From: Saccharina japonica
Taxonomy: Eukaryota > Sar > Phaeophyceae > Laminariales > Laminariaceae
Length of the DNA stretch: 64,000 nucleotides
Assembly: GCA_008828725.1 (NCBI GenBank)
Contig: MEHQ01002216.1
Coordinates: 106,055-170,054, forward strand
Direction of reading: 5' to 3'
The translations under genes and the position numbers were made by a program. Shown in pieces: positions 1 to 10,110 of this stretch (its first letter is position 1; the number at the start of each line of letters is the position of its first letter). A model generated the notes under the pieces. The model worked only from the letters and a program-made list of their open reading frames with translations, searched no databases and was not told where the DNA came from.

Positions 1-2
1 GC

Positions 3-655
3 AAAGCAATAGAGAGTAGAATTCATATTGTGGGAGAATGTGAAATGTACATGGAGGAACGGGATGTGTTAGAAGAGGAAATAAGGAAAACAGACGAATG
101 TGACATGGAGAAGTTTGGTACACCACATAGTAGCGAGAAAACGATCGCTATCTTAGGAGATAGATGCTGGCCACAGGCAGCGAAACAGGAAGGGGATAGG
201 ATTAGCAAAACAGTTATTTGTAATATATGGAAACAACGTAGAGCCGATCGCCCCGGTGGTCTAACAGGTAACCACGAAGCTTGTTAGGTTGGAGGTCGAG
301 GGTTCGAGTCTCCGTGTGGAGAGTTTTATTCTCAAATGACACCAACTGTCGAGAGCGCATATTATAGCGTGGGTAAGCACAATTCGACGAGAGTTGACGA
401 GAGAAGAAAGTGCTGAAATCTTCTCGCGATAAAAATGCAAGGCAAGAACCGTAGTGGGGGTGACCCCGGACCTGAGTTACGACTAGGAAGGAGAGAGAAA
501 GGAAGGGCGAACATAATAAATGGGATGGAAAAAAAACGTATTGAGCGCTCAAATGTTTGAGGTGTCTTTATTAGGAGTAGGAACGGTGCTCCGTCTCGAA
601 AGGGATGCGTGGTCAATGGCCAAATGACTTAGGCAAGCAACAAAAGTGAGTACGC
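3..655 (+). mobile_element. 3' end of a non-LTR retrotransposon (LINE), split by a SINE
   Basis: An open frame from position 3 to 287 begins with an E-x-x-x-H-I-V-G-E-C-E-x-Y-x-E-E-R motif like the His/Cys-containing C-terminal tail of LINE reverse transcriptases, and continues with RCWPQAAKQEGDRISK and NIWKQRR. The LINE sequence proper stops at 240 (…AACAACGTA), is interrupted by a SINE, and resumes at 541 (TTGAGCGCTCAAATG) to about 655, ending GAGTACG followed by a C run. A second copy on the minus strand at 10707-10915 is uninterrupted across this junction and shows the same order: GGCCACAGGCGGCGAAACAG, then GGAAACAACGTA, then GAGCGCCCCAAATG, then ATGAGTGCGCCCC. That proves the interruption. 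The reading frame downstream of NIWKQRR is therefore SINE-derived. LINE class was assigned from memory of motif style; which clade is unknown. Confidence 0.6.
241..523 (+). mobile_element. tRNA-derived SINE, full length, with target-site duplication
   Basis: The insert begins with a tRNA-like head: an A-box-like GGTGGTCTAACAGGTAACCA near 252 and a B-box-like GGGTTCGAGTCTCC near 301, spaced as in an RNA polymerase III promoter. The GTGG/CCAC D-stem can form, but the anticodon and T stems are imperfect, so this is a retroposon head and not a working tRNA. The unrelated body (about 380-523) ends ACATAATAAATGGG. It is flanked by ATGGAAACAACGTA (227-240) and ATGGAAAAAAAACGTA (525-540), a near-identical direct repeat, consistent with LINE-mediated target duplication. 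Body-only copies in reverse orientation are at 39125-39205, 41000-41185 and 59045-59245. Confidence 0.7.
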
Positions 656-730
656 CCCCCCCCATCCGAGGGTCTTTGGTCATACGACTACGGCCGTGCA
701 CGATATGAGTACCCCCCCCCCCCTGACCCC
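540..730 (+). repeat. LINE 3' terminus followed by a truncated poly(C)-tailed element
   Basis: LINE 3' sequence ends GAGTACG plus a run of C. It is followed directly by a truncated copy of the second family (GGTCATACGACTACGGCC … ATGAGTAC plus C12), which also ends in poly(C). The two 3' ends resemble one another: GGGATGCG, GGTC and ATG, then GAGTAC plus a C run. Confidence 0.6.
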
Positions 731-968
731 TGCCTGTGTGCGATTGTCCGCCGGCCCATCCCTTATGTCGTATGTTTCCAGTCCTTTTTGCAGCTACGTA
801 CACCCATTTTGTTTTGGAAAAATTACTTGGTACTGTAAATTAAAGTAGTTTTATTACTTGCACTAAAATATCCCGCACACCAAATCCAACTTCTAAGAAT
901 AGTTTGTCCCCGAAAAAACGTTTCATTTTGTCCCGAAAAACGCAGGATGCAGTTTTCTTAAAAGGGGG

Positions 969-1065
969 TTAATTAACCCCTTAAGAACTGGTCCCACGTA
1001 TTTGGGGACAAACTACTTGGAATTAGTGTGGGATAACTTTTTTCAGTTCTAAATGGGTCAAGGCC
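969..1065. repeat. Small inverted-repeat element (AACCCCTTAAGAACTG ends)
   Basis: AACCCCTTAAGAACTG at the left and CAGTTCTAAATGGGT at the right form imperfect terminal inverted repeats about 95 bp apart. A better preserved copy is at 23415-23507, sharing the internal TTGGAATTA-TGTGGGATA. A weaker relative lies at 36020-36112. It sits in the intron just upstream of the exon at 1122. Confidence 0.55.
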
Positions 1066-1121
1066 TTGTTTTTGCGTGGTGCTTACCTTTTTTTTTATGG
1101 TGTGTTTGGTGTGCGCTGCAG

Positions 1122-1304
1122 GTGTTCAAGGAGCTGACGGGTAATCGAGGCGGAGGAGGAGGAGGACCAGGCGGGAAGGGGAGTGCCAAGCGGAGCGGTT
1201 TGGACAGAGGCCTGGGGCTAGCCAAATTTGCCGCGAGAATAGCGGTCGAAACCGCCGCTGGTTACGCGCTGTGGGAGTTGTACAAGACCTACACGGCCGC
1301 GTAG
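1122..1304 (+). CDS. Terminal exon of an unidentified + strand gene
   Basis: A splice acceptor (pyrimidine-rich tract, then GCGCTGCAG) precedes an open frame that starts VFKELTGNR, passes through a Gly-rich linker, then GLDRGLGLAKFAARIAVETA and ends ELYKTYTAA before TAG at 1302-1304. The last ~35 residues look like one amphipathic or weakly hydrophobic helix (AARIAVETAAGYALWELY). The rest of the gene lies upstream, outside the window or in exons I could not recognise before 1050. I do not recognise the family. It could also be a fortuitous open frame, but the clean acceptor and helical C-terminus argue for a real exon. Confidence 0.4.
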   Translation: MFKELTGNRGGGGGGPGGKGSAKRSGLDRGLGLAKFAARIAVETAAGYALWELYKTYTAA

Positions 1305-2473
1305 TATTAATAAGACGCTGCTTGTTGAGGCGTGCCACCATAGGGGCACGTACATATAGCACCTTTTCGGGGGAAATATTTCTGACTTAGTAATAATAGG
1401 CTGAGAAACTACCCAATAAGGCGTGTGCCTTTTAAGGCATATGGCTTATCGTTGGAATAACGATCGTGTTGTACAGGCTTTGTTCGAGATTTTTTCCATA
1501 TTGCAAAGGTCGTCAGAGTACCAGTACCTTCGAGTACCAGTCATTTCAGCTTTCGGACACCCTATGTATAGGGGCTCGCGAGGACTCAAGTCATTTCAGC
1601 TTTCAGTACCCTAGGGACTCGCGAGGGCTCAAGTCATTTCAGCCTTCGGTACCCTATAAGGGACTCGGGAGGACTCCGTAATTCCAGCCTTCGGTGTGTC
1701 CTAGTGATTTAGTACTTCAAAATGACTCGGACGCGTGAGTCAATGACTGAGTGAGTCCCAATGTACTCAGCACTCGGACTCTGGCGACCTTTGGAATATT
1801 GTCGTGGTGTACCTACCTACTTACTGTATTGTACAAGGCCACAGGAATTTTTCATCGGGTTTCATTTTCCGCTTTTTCCTGGAATTCCGGTTTTGAGTGG
1901 AGGTATACTAATAGTAGTGTGACTTTCCTCCAAGCGAGGAGCCCCCCGAAAAATAGTTGTGTTTTATTTATTTTTTTCGGGCGCTTTTGACGCGTCTTTT
2001 ATGATAAGGGGGTGGGCGTAATATGTCATATTATCGAGATACGAGAGAAAAAAAAATGTTTTTGTGTGTCCGGGACAAGTTGGCCAATCAGATCAACACG
2101 GGTGTGGTTGTACTCGTATCCTAGGTAGCACCTCCTCCGACTATTAATAGTTCTTGCTTGCAGTAGTCGCTGACTCTCGAGCGAGGCACGCAAGAGAAGC
2201 AGGGTTAGTAAAGCGATGTGTACAGGTTCGACGTGCGGACTCAAAACTGGTTCGATTTTGCTCGTGGACTGGTGGGAGCTGATGCTGTCGTCGTCTTCCT
2301 CGTCGCCCGGGTTGTTGCGCCTGACTCTGACCTCTGGGGGCTGCGTCTTATCTTATACCACTCTGTGACCCCAAAATATAAGGATAATTGGTATAGTAAC
2401 ATTTTATCGAAACCGTACTTATTCTTCGGGTCAGAGTTGTAAAATTTTGGCTAGAAACAAATTGTGACCAATA

Positions 2474-2596
2474 GTGTGTGGGGGGGGGGTACTCATGTCG
2501 TGCATGGCCGTAGTCGTATGACCATAGACCCTAGCATTCCTACAGTGCCGGGACGGAGCACGTTGGGTTTTCACCAACCAGGCAGACATTGGGGGG
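2474..2596 (-). repeat. Poly(C)-tailed dispersed element, partial copy
   Basis: The minus strand reads CACGTGCTCCGTCCCGGCA-like sequence through GGTCATACGACTACGGCC to GACATGAGTAC and a C run (seen here as G9). Other copies: 655-730, 8763-8965, 10196-10346, 10935-10981, 12790-12945, 13375-13580, 20923-20985, 24470-24998, 25383-25437, 49660-49770, 54995-55075, 62595-63130 and 63365-63610. Confidence 0.75.
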
Positions 2597-3176
2597 GGCT
2601 CAACTGAAAAAATAATTACCCAATCTCTCACTGGAATATCGATTCGTGCGGTTTTGCCGTGCTGGGCCACGTAACATCAAATAACATGAGAACTCACGAA
2701 ACATGGAAGGCCTGTCTGTTCTGTCTGTCGATCCGGCAATAATACTCGGAGCATGCCGCATGCACAAAAGAGGGCGGCAAAACATACATAGCATGTTGTG
2801 CCCATGTTCTAGGGGAAAAGGCGCCGTGTGCTTCATGCTCTGCTGCTGTCCTGGGCGTGAATGTGCGTGTCATGCAGCAAGGGCGTAGAAACGTTTTTCT
2901 TGCGCCAAGAGATGCGTACGCACCAGTGACGGGGGCGTAGCGACACTTGCTTGATCGGGACCACTAAGAAAGATGTCACGAGAGACAGCACTTATGTTTC
3001 ACCCCTTGACACTCAGGCGGAAAAACTGCTCTAATACTTTGCTTTCGACCGACACCAAACTACTTGGTTTTCTTGTGAACGATCGGCCCTCTATATGCAC
3101 CCTTGACAGAGTGGTCCACATTTTCCCTTTTAACCTGACATATCTCCTCACCTACTTCCACGCCTCGGACGGCAGA

Positions 3177-3510
3177 TCATCTACAGACCATACAAATCAC
3201 ACATATCATACAGGTCATACAGACCATACAAATCATACATATCATACAAATCATACGGATCATACAAATAATACAGATCAAACAAGTCATACAGATCATA
3301 CAGATCATTCCCGCTGCATGATCTAGATATTTCAAGACAGATCTAATTCCTGATCTGTATGATCTGTATGATTTGTATGATCTGTATGATCTGTATGATC
3401 TGTATGATCTGTATGATCTGTATGATCTGTATAACCCTGCACAACCTCTCACAACGGCAAGCGAGGAACTAGATGACCTACAGTAAATCATGAGCTGTCT
3501 GATCTATCTG
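3177..3510. repeat. Inverted array of (ATACAGATC)n and (GATCTGTAT)n
   Basis: The left arm is a degenerate 9-bp array of CATACAGAT type (3185-3308). A ~40 bp centre (GATCTAGATATTTCAAGACAG) follows, then a right arm of GATCTGTAT units (3352-3432). The arms are complementary, so the locus could form a long hairpin. Related elements with the same arrays and shared non-array segments (CCCACCCGGCAACATGAGCT; CATCTCATAACGGCAG) are at 6328-6515, 9205-9600, 14312-14720, 27885-28115, 28255-28480, 33345-33560, 53095-53225, 53860-53975 and 61490-61690. Confidence 0.75.
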
Positions 3511-4564
3511 TAGATTACCTGTCCGGGGCGCGCATAATTGTTTTTACGGAACTATTGCGCCCAGTGTATAGACCGTACGTTTGTCCGCTCCCCATACTTC
3601 TACGAATTGTCGGACCTCGCACGCCTTAAAACAGGCACCAGTGAGTGTGTATGTACATTCTTGGTACGTTTTTTTTTTTCACGGGGTACGTTCCCGGGGC
3701 GTGGCGTTACAGAGGAATTAGTATGTAGCACGACCGGAGGGAGTAGGTTCTGTGCTGAGGGCTCTTTTTGTTGCTGTGGTATTCTCCTTTCGGAGTGTGC
3801 TTATGAGTGATCAACGTTGAAGGTCACGCCACATATATACATTGTCGGATGGTAAGAATATTCATGCAGTGGGGGTCCTCCAATAAGGCGGTCTGAGTAA
3901 GGCGGTATCCCGATATAAGGCGGTCAAAATCGCTTGGCGCGACTGGGGAACTGCACTCATAACCTGGAACGAACAAGGCGGCTTCCCTCTATAAGGCGGT
4001 CATATTGCTCTGGTGTTGGCACACCACACCGCTTTTCTGGGGGACCCCTCGTCTTGTAATAGTATATTCATTGTCGAGCTGCTTGCAATTCGGTTGGAGA
4101 GCAAATTAAAATCCCTTCAAAGGACACCATAAAGCTCTGGATAACGTGGCCTGGCGACATCGAATGCCTAGAGCTAGCCCAATGCAGACCTCTAGGACTC
4201 AAAAGCATGGGGTTTACTGCCTGGTTTTACCCAAGTTTTTACAATATCGGGCCAAAAACTAACTGCACGACAAGTACCCCCCGACACTACTCCCCACCGT
4301 GCTTTCAAGCCAAAGCGAAGACCTCGACAAAGAGCAAACCCATCCCGAAACCAACTAGGTAGCACCGCAGCCCAATTCTTCAGCACAAGCATGCACGATA
4401 AATGGTTTGACGGCATCCCCGAGCCCTGGAATTGTCGCTCTCGTTCTCACGATTACACCTAGCGAACAGCAAGCTAAATGCGGTTAAAATTATTAGTTGG
4501 CGCTGGATTACAGCAGTGGTTTGATGGCATCCCGGTACCCCTCGAAGGTTTTCTCCTGTTCTCG

Positions 4565-5308
4565 TTAGAAATTGACCTCTCTCCGCTCCGCAGCGGAATA
4601 CTCTGAGCACCTGTCCGGGTGTGTTATCTCGGGGTCGCGAGGCGACGGGGAAGGCTGCTCCCCGCGGCGCAATCCCTTAGCCTTCCCTCCGGGTACCTTT
4701 CGCCCGGTCACATCATCAACATCGTTATCATCATCCGCGACGTTCGTTCCACATCGTCGGTCCAATTCTTCGTTGTGCTTTTTGGCCTTAATGTCCCCAT
4801 CACAATCGTTCGAGGAGGAGAAGGAGGAAGAGGAGTTCCGCGCTGTGACGGATAAATGTTGGGGGCTTTTTTTCCGGAAACGGCCACCGGCGCCACCCCC
4901 ACCACCACCACCACCGCCGCCACCGTCTGGCTCGGCGAAAGAAGGACCGATTTGCTGATGCAAACCACTTAATATGCCGTCGTTTTCTGCGTGTGCTGTA
5001 CGCTCGGAAAAGGCGTTTTTCGTCCGCCGGTCCTCATTTCCATTTTGATTCTCCCCGTCACAGATGGTGTTTGCGACAGCCCCCTTGGGTGGGTAATCTC
5101 GCGGCGGAAAAGTGCGTGGGTGCTTGTTTCTTGCCGCGTTGCTGGTGGTACAAGAGGAAGTCGTGGTGGTGGTGGTGGTGGTTGTAGTGGTAGCGGTGGT
5201 GGTTGCTGTCATGAGCTGCTTCTCGGAAAATTCTCGCAGCTTCTGACGCTCCGTTCTGGCCCACAGCTGCTCCGTCAGCTCGCAGTCTTCCGAGCCATAC
5301 ACGGCCGC
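4565..5308 (-). CDS. ATAD3: Last ATAD3 exon with low-complexity C-terminal tail
   Basis: The acceptor CATGACAG precedes AAVYGSEDCELTEQLWARTE, which corresponds to the helical end of the ATAD3 lid domain. After about 33 residues the frame becomes low complexity: poly-Thr (from GTGGTG-type repeats), a Gly run (from CCACCA-type repeats at 4896-4925), Ser-rich, then Asp/Asn-rich, ending at TAG/TGA near 4565. Family members usually end soon after the lid helices, so the extra ~200 residues are unusual. The tail might instead contain an unrecognised donor and a further exon. Confidence 0.65.
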   Translation of the reverse strand, partial: AAVYGSEDCELTEQLWARTERQKLREFSEKQLMTATTTATTTTTTTTTTTSSCTTSNAARNKHPRTFPPRDYPPKGAVANTICDGENQNGNEDRRTKNAFSERTAHAENDGILSGLHQQIGPSFAEPDGGGGGGGGGGGAGGRFRKKSPQHLSVTARNSSSSFSSSNDCDGDIKAKKHNEELDRRCGTNVADDDNDVDDVTGRKVPGGKAKGLRRGEQPSPSPRDPEITHPDRCSEYSAAERREVNF

Positions 5309-6673
5309 CTGTCATGAAACCGACCGTAGTGGCGTAATTTACAGGGAGGGGTAAGTAACAACGAACGACACTCATAGAGAGTCAGCACTCTCTACGGCGA
5401 GAGATGGATGATGTTGGGGGGCAAACACGGACTGGGTGGGTGGGAGGGGGTGGGTGGATGGGTTGCGTTTTGTCAAGTGTATCTCAATGCGAAAAGTTCC
5501 AGGGATATTCACGGATCGGGTCAAACCTCGGGGGTCGGGTTGGATCGGGTCATTTGGCCCGACCCGACCCGACCCGACTCGTGAGGCTTTAAAGATCTCC
5601 TGGCCTGACCTGGTGTGTCCGTGTGTGTCTGCGATACTAGACAGCACAGTGCAGATTAGAAGGCGGGGCGGTGATAGGGCATACGGTTCGCGCGCGCCAA
5701 GTATCACTCCCCAAGGTTCTTGGAGCGGACATTGGTGTCAGCGTTGATATTACGTGCCGGCGATCGTGACGGGACTGTATGTATATGTCAAGATACGTAG
5801 CGTAGGCTATTAGGCAGTGTGGACGTAGGCTAGGTAGCAGCATACAGTTAGGCAGTATGGGGGTAGGCTAGGTAGCAGCATACGGTTAGGCAGTACGGGA
5901 CAGGCCCGACTACTGTTTAGGTTGACCCTGGTCACTCTCCTTGATCGCTCACATGCGTTTGATATATCATGGTAGCCCTTCCTTGCCTCTACAGAGGATC
6001 TTCTGGCAAAGAGGGCAGGTGTTCCTCTTCTCAGGAGGAAAAACAAAATAGGAACGCCTCCTCGACAGTAGAGGGGAAACGGGGATACCATGACAATTAA
6101 CCAAGGTACAGAGCTACTGAACGAAGCAATCCGAGGAGAGGGGGCAGACAGAAACTTGTCCTTCCCCTATTTTTGAGGACAGCGATATTCTGACAAACGA
6201 CGACCGTATCAGCACGCCGCTGGTGTCTATTAGGACCCCACAATAGATGGTTGCTAAAGCTCCATATCGGCGGACAGGTAAGTGGTTTTCGCTTCATTAT
6301 CTTCATCTTTCAGGCGGGACAGATTCATGATCGATAGTAAGGTCTGGCTCATGCTGCCGGGTGGGACTCGAATAATCTACATGATCAAGGACGTGTTTCC
6401 TGTGACATGTATTGTACAGATCATGCACATTATGTCATAACGGCAGGTTAGGGTCTAGATTATCTATAAATGATATGTTGATAGATAGGATAGATAGGAT
6501 AGATCATGACCTGTCAGACGTGTGTACAGGTTGTGAAGGAGGCACTATACTAAGAGCTTCGTATCGATTTTTTTTTGTCATCATCAATATCATCATCATC
6601 ATCATCATCATCGTCATCACCATCATTATCGATATCACCACCACCACCATCATCATCATCATTATCAACATGC

Positions 6674-6714
<41 letters not shown>

Positions 6715-7137
6715 GTCATCATCCGAAGACATGACCGTCAAGGTTAGTTTGTGCGTTCAATTCTCGTCGATCTCATATTTGTTATTTTCGAGAGTGCGCG
6801 CAGGAGATATTGTGGATGGTTATGATAGTGTGCTCCTGGAGATCAGTTGCGCGTGGCGAGCGGAATGCCCCGGAGACCAATGCCAAGATCTGTTCGATCT
6901 CGCAGATATGTTTTGTTAGTCAGAAGGGTCTACCTCTAACGCTGGCTCAACTTGTACACCCTTCTCACCAGCATCATCATCATCATCATCATCATCATCG
7001 TCATCAATTATCATCATCATCATCAATTATCACCATCACGATCATCATCAATCATCATCTACCATCATCATCATCACCATCATCACCATCATCATCGCCA
7101 TCATCACGAGCATCATTAATCATCAAGCATCCTCATC

Positions 7138-7168
<31 letters not shown>

Positions 7169-7220
7169 ATCATCACCATCATCGTCACAATAATCATCAA
7201 TCATCATCATCATCATCACG

Positions 7221-7265
<45 letters not shown>

Positions 7266-7294
7266 GTCATCACCATCATCACCATCATCATCAC

Positions 7295-7329
<35 letters not shown>

Positions 7330-7405
7330 CCATCACCATCATCACCATCATCATCACCATCACCATCATCACCATCACCATCATCATCATCGTCATCACC
7401 ATCAC

Positions 7406-7470
<65 letters not shown>

Positions 7471-10070
7471 CCATCATCATCACCATCATCATCATCATCA
7501 ACCATCACCATCATCATCACAATAATCATCAATCATCATCATCATCATCACGATCATCATCATCATCATCACGATCATCACCACCATCATCATCCCGGAC
7601 TCTGCCGCCGGGGCTACCTACCCTCACCTGCACCGCCGAGAAAAAATGCGCCATGTCTCTGCCGTAGAACCCCTCGCTGCGAACCGCGAACATCGCTATC
7701 AATCCCGCCGCCTTCTCATCGAAACCCTCACTGAGTTGAAGGTTACCATTCCGTCCACCGTTCGCCGCTCCCCTTAGCTTGAGTCCGGCACGAGCAATCC
7801 ACCCTAGTGATTTTTTCCCCACGGCGCTCTCAGAAGCTTCGTTTGAGGATGATGTCTGCTCTAGTATAACCCCCTTTCGTGTTCGAGAAGCGCGAACGCT
7901 TTTCGCTCCCTCCGCCTCCTCTTCCAGCTTCTCCCCCCGCTGCTGTCTACCGAATGGGAGAGCCGAAAAGAACCACCCGCTGCCTCTTGGTCTTGAAACA
8001 TTGTCGGTGGCAACCGTGGCAGCGACGGCGGGCATCGATCTAAGGTTATCACTGCCGCCGCCGCCACCGCCGATCTCGCAAGAGTCCGACACAAAAAACG
8101 GCCCTTTCCCCCCCCCCTCGGGGCGAAACCCATTCGCGCTAGCTTCTAGCTCCGCTTTTAGCTCCGCTTCTAGCCCCGCTGCTAGCCCCGCTGCTAGCTC
8201 CGCTCCTAGCTCCGTTCCTGTCTCCGCTTCTAGCTCTGTTCCTAGCTCCGCCCCTAGCTCCGCTCCTGGATCTGTTCCTAGCTCCGTTCCTAGATCCGTT
8301 CCTAGCTCCGCTCCTAGCTCCGGCTGGGATACCACCCCTACCACCGTCACCGTCGTCGTCGGGATCGTCGTCGTCATCATTCCAGAAGACGACAACGAAG
8401 AAATTTTCTCTTTTTTTCTTGTGGCTCTAATCTTCCGTTGCTCCACGAGCTTGTCGTGCCGCGTCTTAGTCTCCTCGCGGCCGCCCACCACCACCACCGC
8501 CGCCGCCGCTGCCGCCGCCGCCGCCGCTCCAGACAGAAAGTCGACAGGGGGATCGCGTTGGAGGTACGCCGAGAAGTACTGACGGATGAGACGCGCCCTC
8601 TCGGGAAGCCCGGGCAGGGGAAGGTGGACGACTTCATCGACGCGGTCTAGAACGGCCTCATCGAGATCCTGTTTTTTTTTGTGTTGTGCGCACACACAAT
8701 CACGAAAGGGTGAGTTAAAGGAGTTGGTCGCGGAGAACGGGAGGGAGGGCGGGAGGGGCGGAGCGCGCGGGGTGGGGGTGTACTCATCATGTAATGCGTG
8801 GCCGTAGTCGTGTGAACATGGACCCTCGCACCCCTACAATACCGGAACAGAGCATGTCGGAATTTTAAACGACCAGACAGACATTGCTTGCACGAAACGC
8901 GAAGCGCTGCTTGAAGTATTCGGCGAGTCGTATGAAGGGTGAGCTGCATCCTACGAAGAAGCCGCGTGTGAGGCGGACGTTCTTGGATAGGGATGACGGC
9001 GTCGAACGGAGGCTGGTGGGGAGAGGGGGGTCGCGGGTTTCATACTTCTTACCGCTGGACCACTACCCCTCAAAGGGGTCCGAGCCTTCCAGTTGTCACC
9101 TAGTAATAGTTTCAGGACCGGCTCTACCTCGGATCGAACTGTTGCGCCGAGCAAAGAGGGGCTGAGATGAAGCCCCCGGCACCGACGTTGACAACTAAAG
9201 CAAAAGAACACACCTCGCACAGATCATCGATTCCTACGTCATGATCTAGAAATTTCAGGGAAGGTATTTTCCTGATCTGCATGATCTGTATGATATGTAT
9301 GATTTGTATGATTTGTATGATATGTATGATATGTATGATCTGTATGATCTGTATGATCTGTATGGTCTAGCTCATGTTGCCCGGGAAATGAGCAGTATAA
9401 GCTGCATGATCTACAGTACAGTAGGACATGTTTTCCTGAGTTGGATCTGTACTATACAGATCCTTCCGCAACATCTCATAACGGCAGATCAGGATCTAGA
9501 TGGTATATCTGTAGATTATATATATGTATATGATTTATCTGTAGATGATCTATCTACAGATGAATCTATCTGCCCGATGTGCGTAACAGTAGAAACCGCC
9601 ATATCACTTTATGCTATACGTTAGTCTTTAGAGCCGTCGCTTTGGTGGAGTGTTGCTCGCTCACCTTCGGGCGGCTGGTGGTAAGGATCATCGAGAAGCC
9701 CGGCTTTAGCTCTCCCGTGCAGAGCAGAACGGCGTTCAGCGCGCTACGAGCGGTCTCGCTCATGCTTTTCTTCCTGCACGGACGCAGCACAGCATCCACC
9801 AGAGAGCAGACAGGCAGACACCGACAGAGATGCTGTTTATGTGTGTGTCGGTCGCTCTCCCAGCCCAGATTGTTTGCAAAGATAAGATGAGAGTGGGATA
9901 ATGGAATATGTATCGAGCGCGTGCCGCGTCGATGCAACGGAGCAGCTCTTGTCGGCGGCGGGCCGTGAGTTTATTTTCGAGGGGAAATGGGGTCGCAGGC
10001 GCGTAGGCCCGCAGCAGATTTTGAGCCTATGGTTACTAAATCCGTTCTCGTGTATTCCTTGGCCATTATC

Positions 10071-10110
<40 letters not shown>

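Larger units (their letters stand above)
1305..4564. other. Repeat-only intergenic stretch
   Basis: No exon was recognised here. Contents in order: a palindromic AAGGCGTGTGCC/GGCATATGGCTTAT motif (1415-1455; relatives at 21660-21705, 40252-40292 and 51258-51285); about four ~48 bp tandem units containing AAGTCATTTCAGC (1505-1710); a decayed small inverted-repeat element (2360-2440); a minus-orientation poly(C)-tailed element (2474-2596); a (GATCTGTAT)n element (3177-3510); a short GAGTGATCAACGTTGAAG element (3793-3860); and spaced ATAAGGCGGT motifs (3875-4010). Confidence 0.6.

Noticed and set aside
241..335. Functional tRNA gene
   Set aside because: A and B boxes are present, but the anticodon and T stems do not pair properly and the sequence continues into a SINE body with target duplication.
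3177..3510. CRISPR-like array
   Set aside because: The units are contiguous 9-mers with no unique spacers, in a eukaryotic genome.
6504..7532. Poly-Met, poly-Asp, poly-Ser and poly-His frames
   Set aside because: Translations of the (ATC)n microsatellite within an ATAD3 intron.
7779..8582. + strand Ser/Ala-rich open frame of 267 codons
   Set aside because: It is antisense to the ATAD3 lid exon, whose ends match conserved family sequence.
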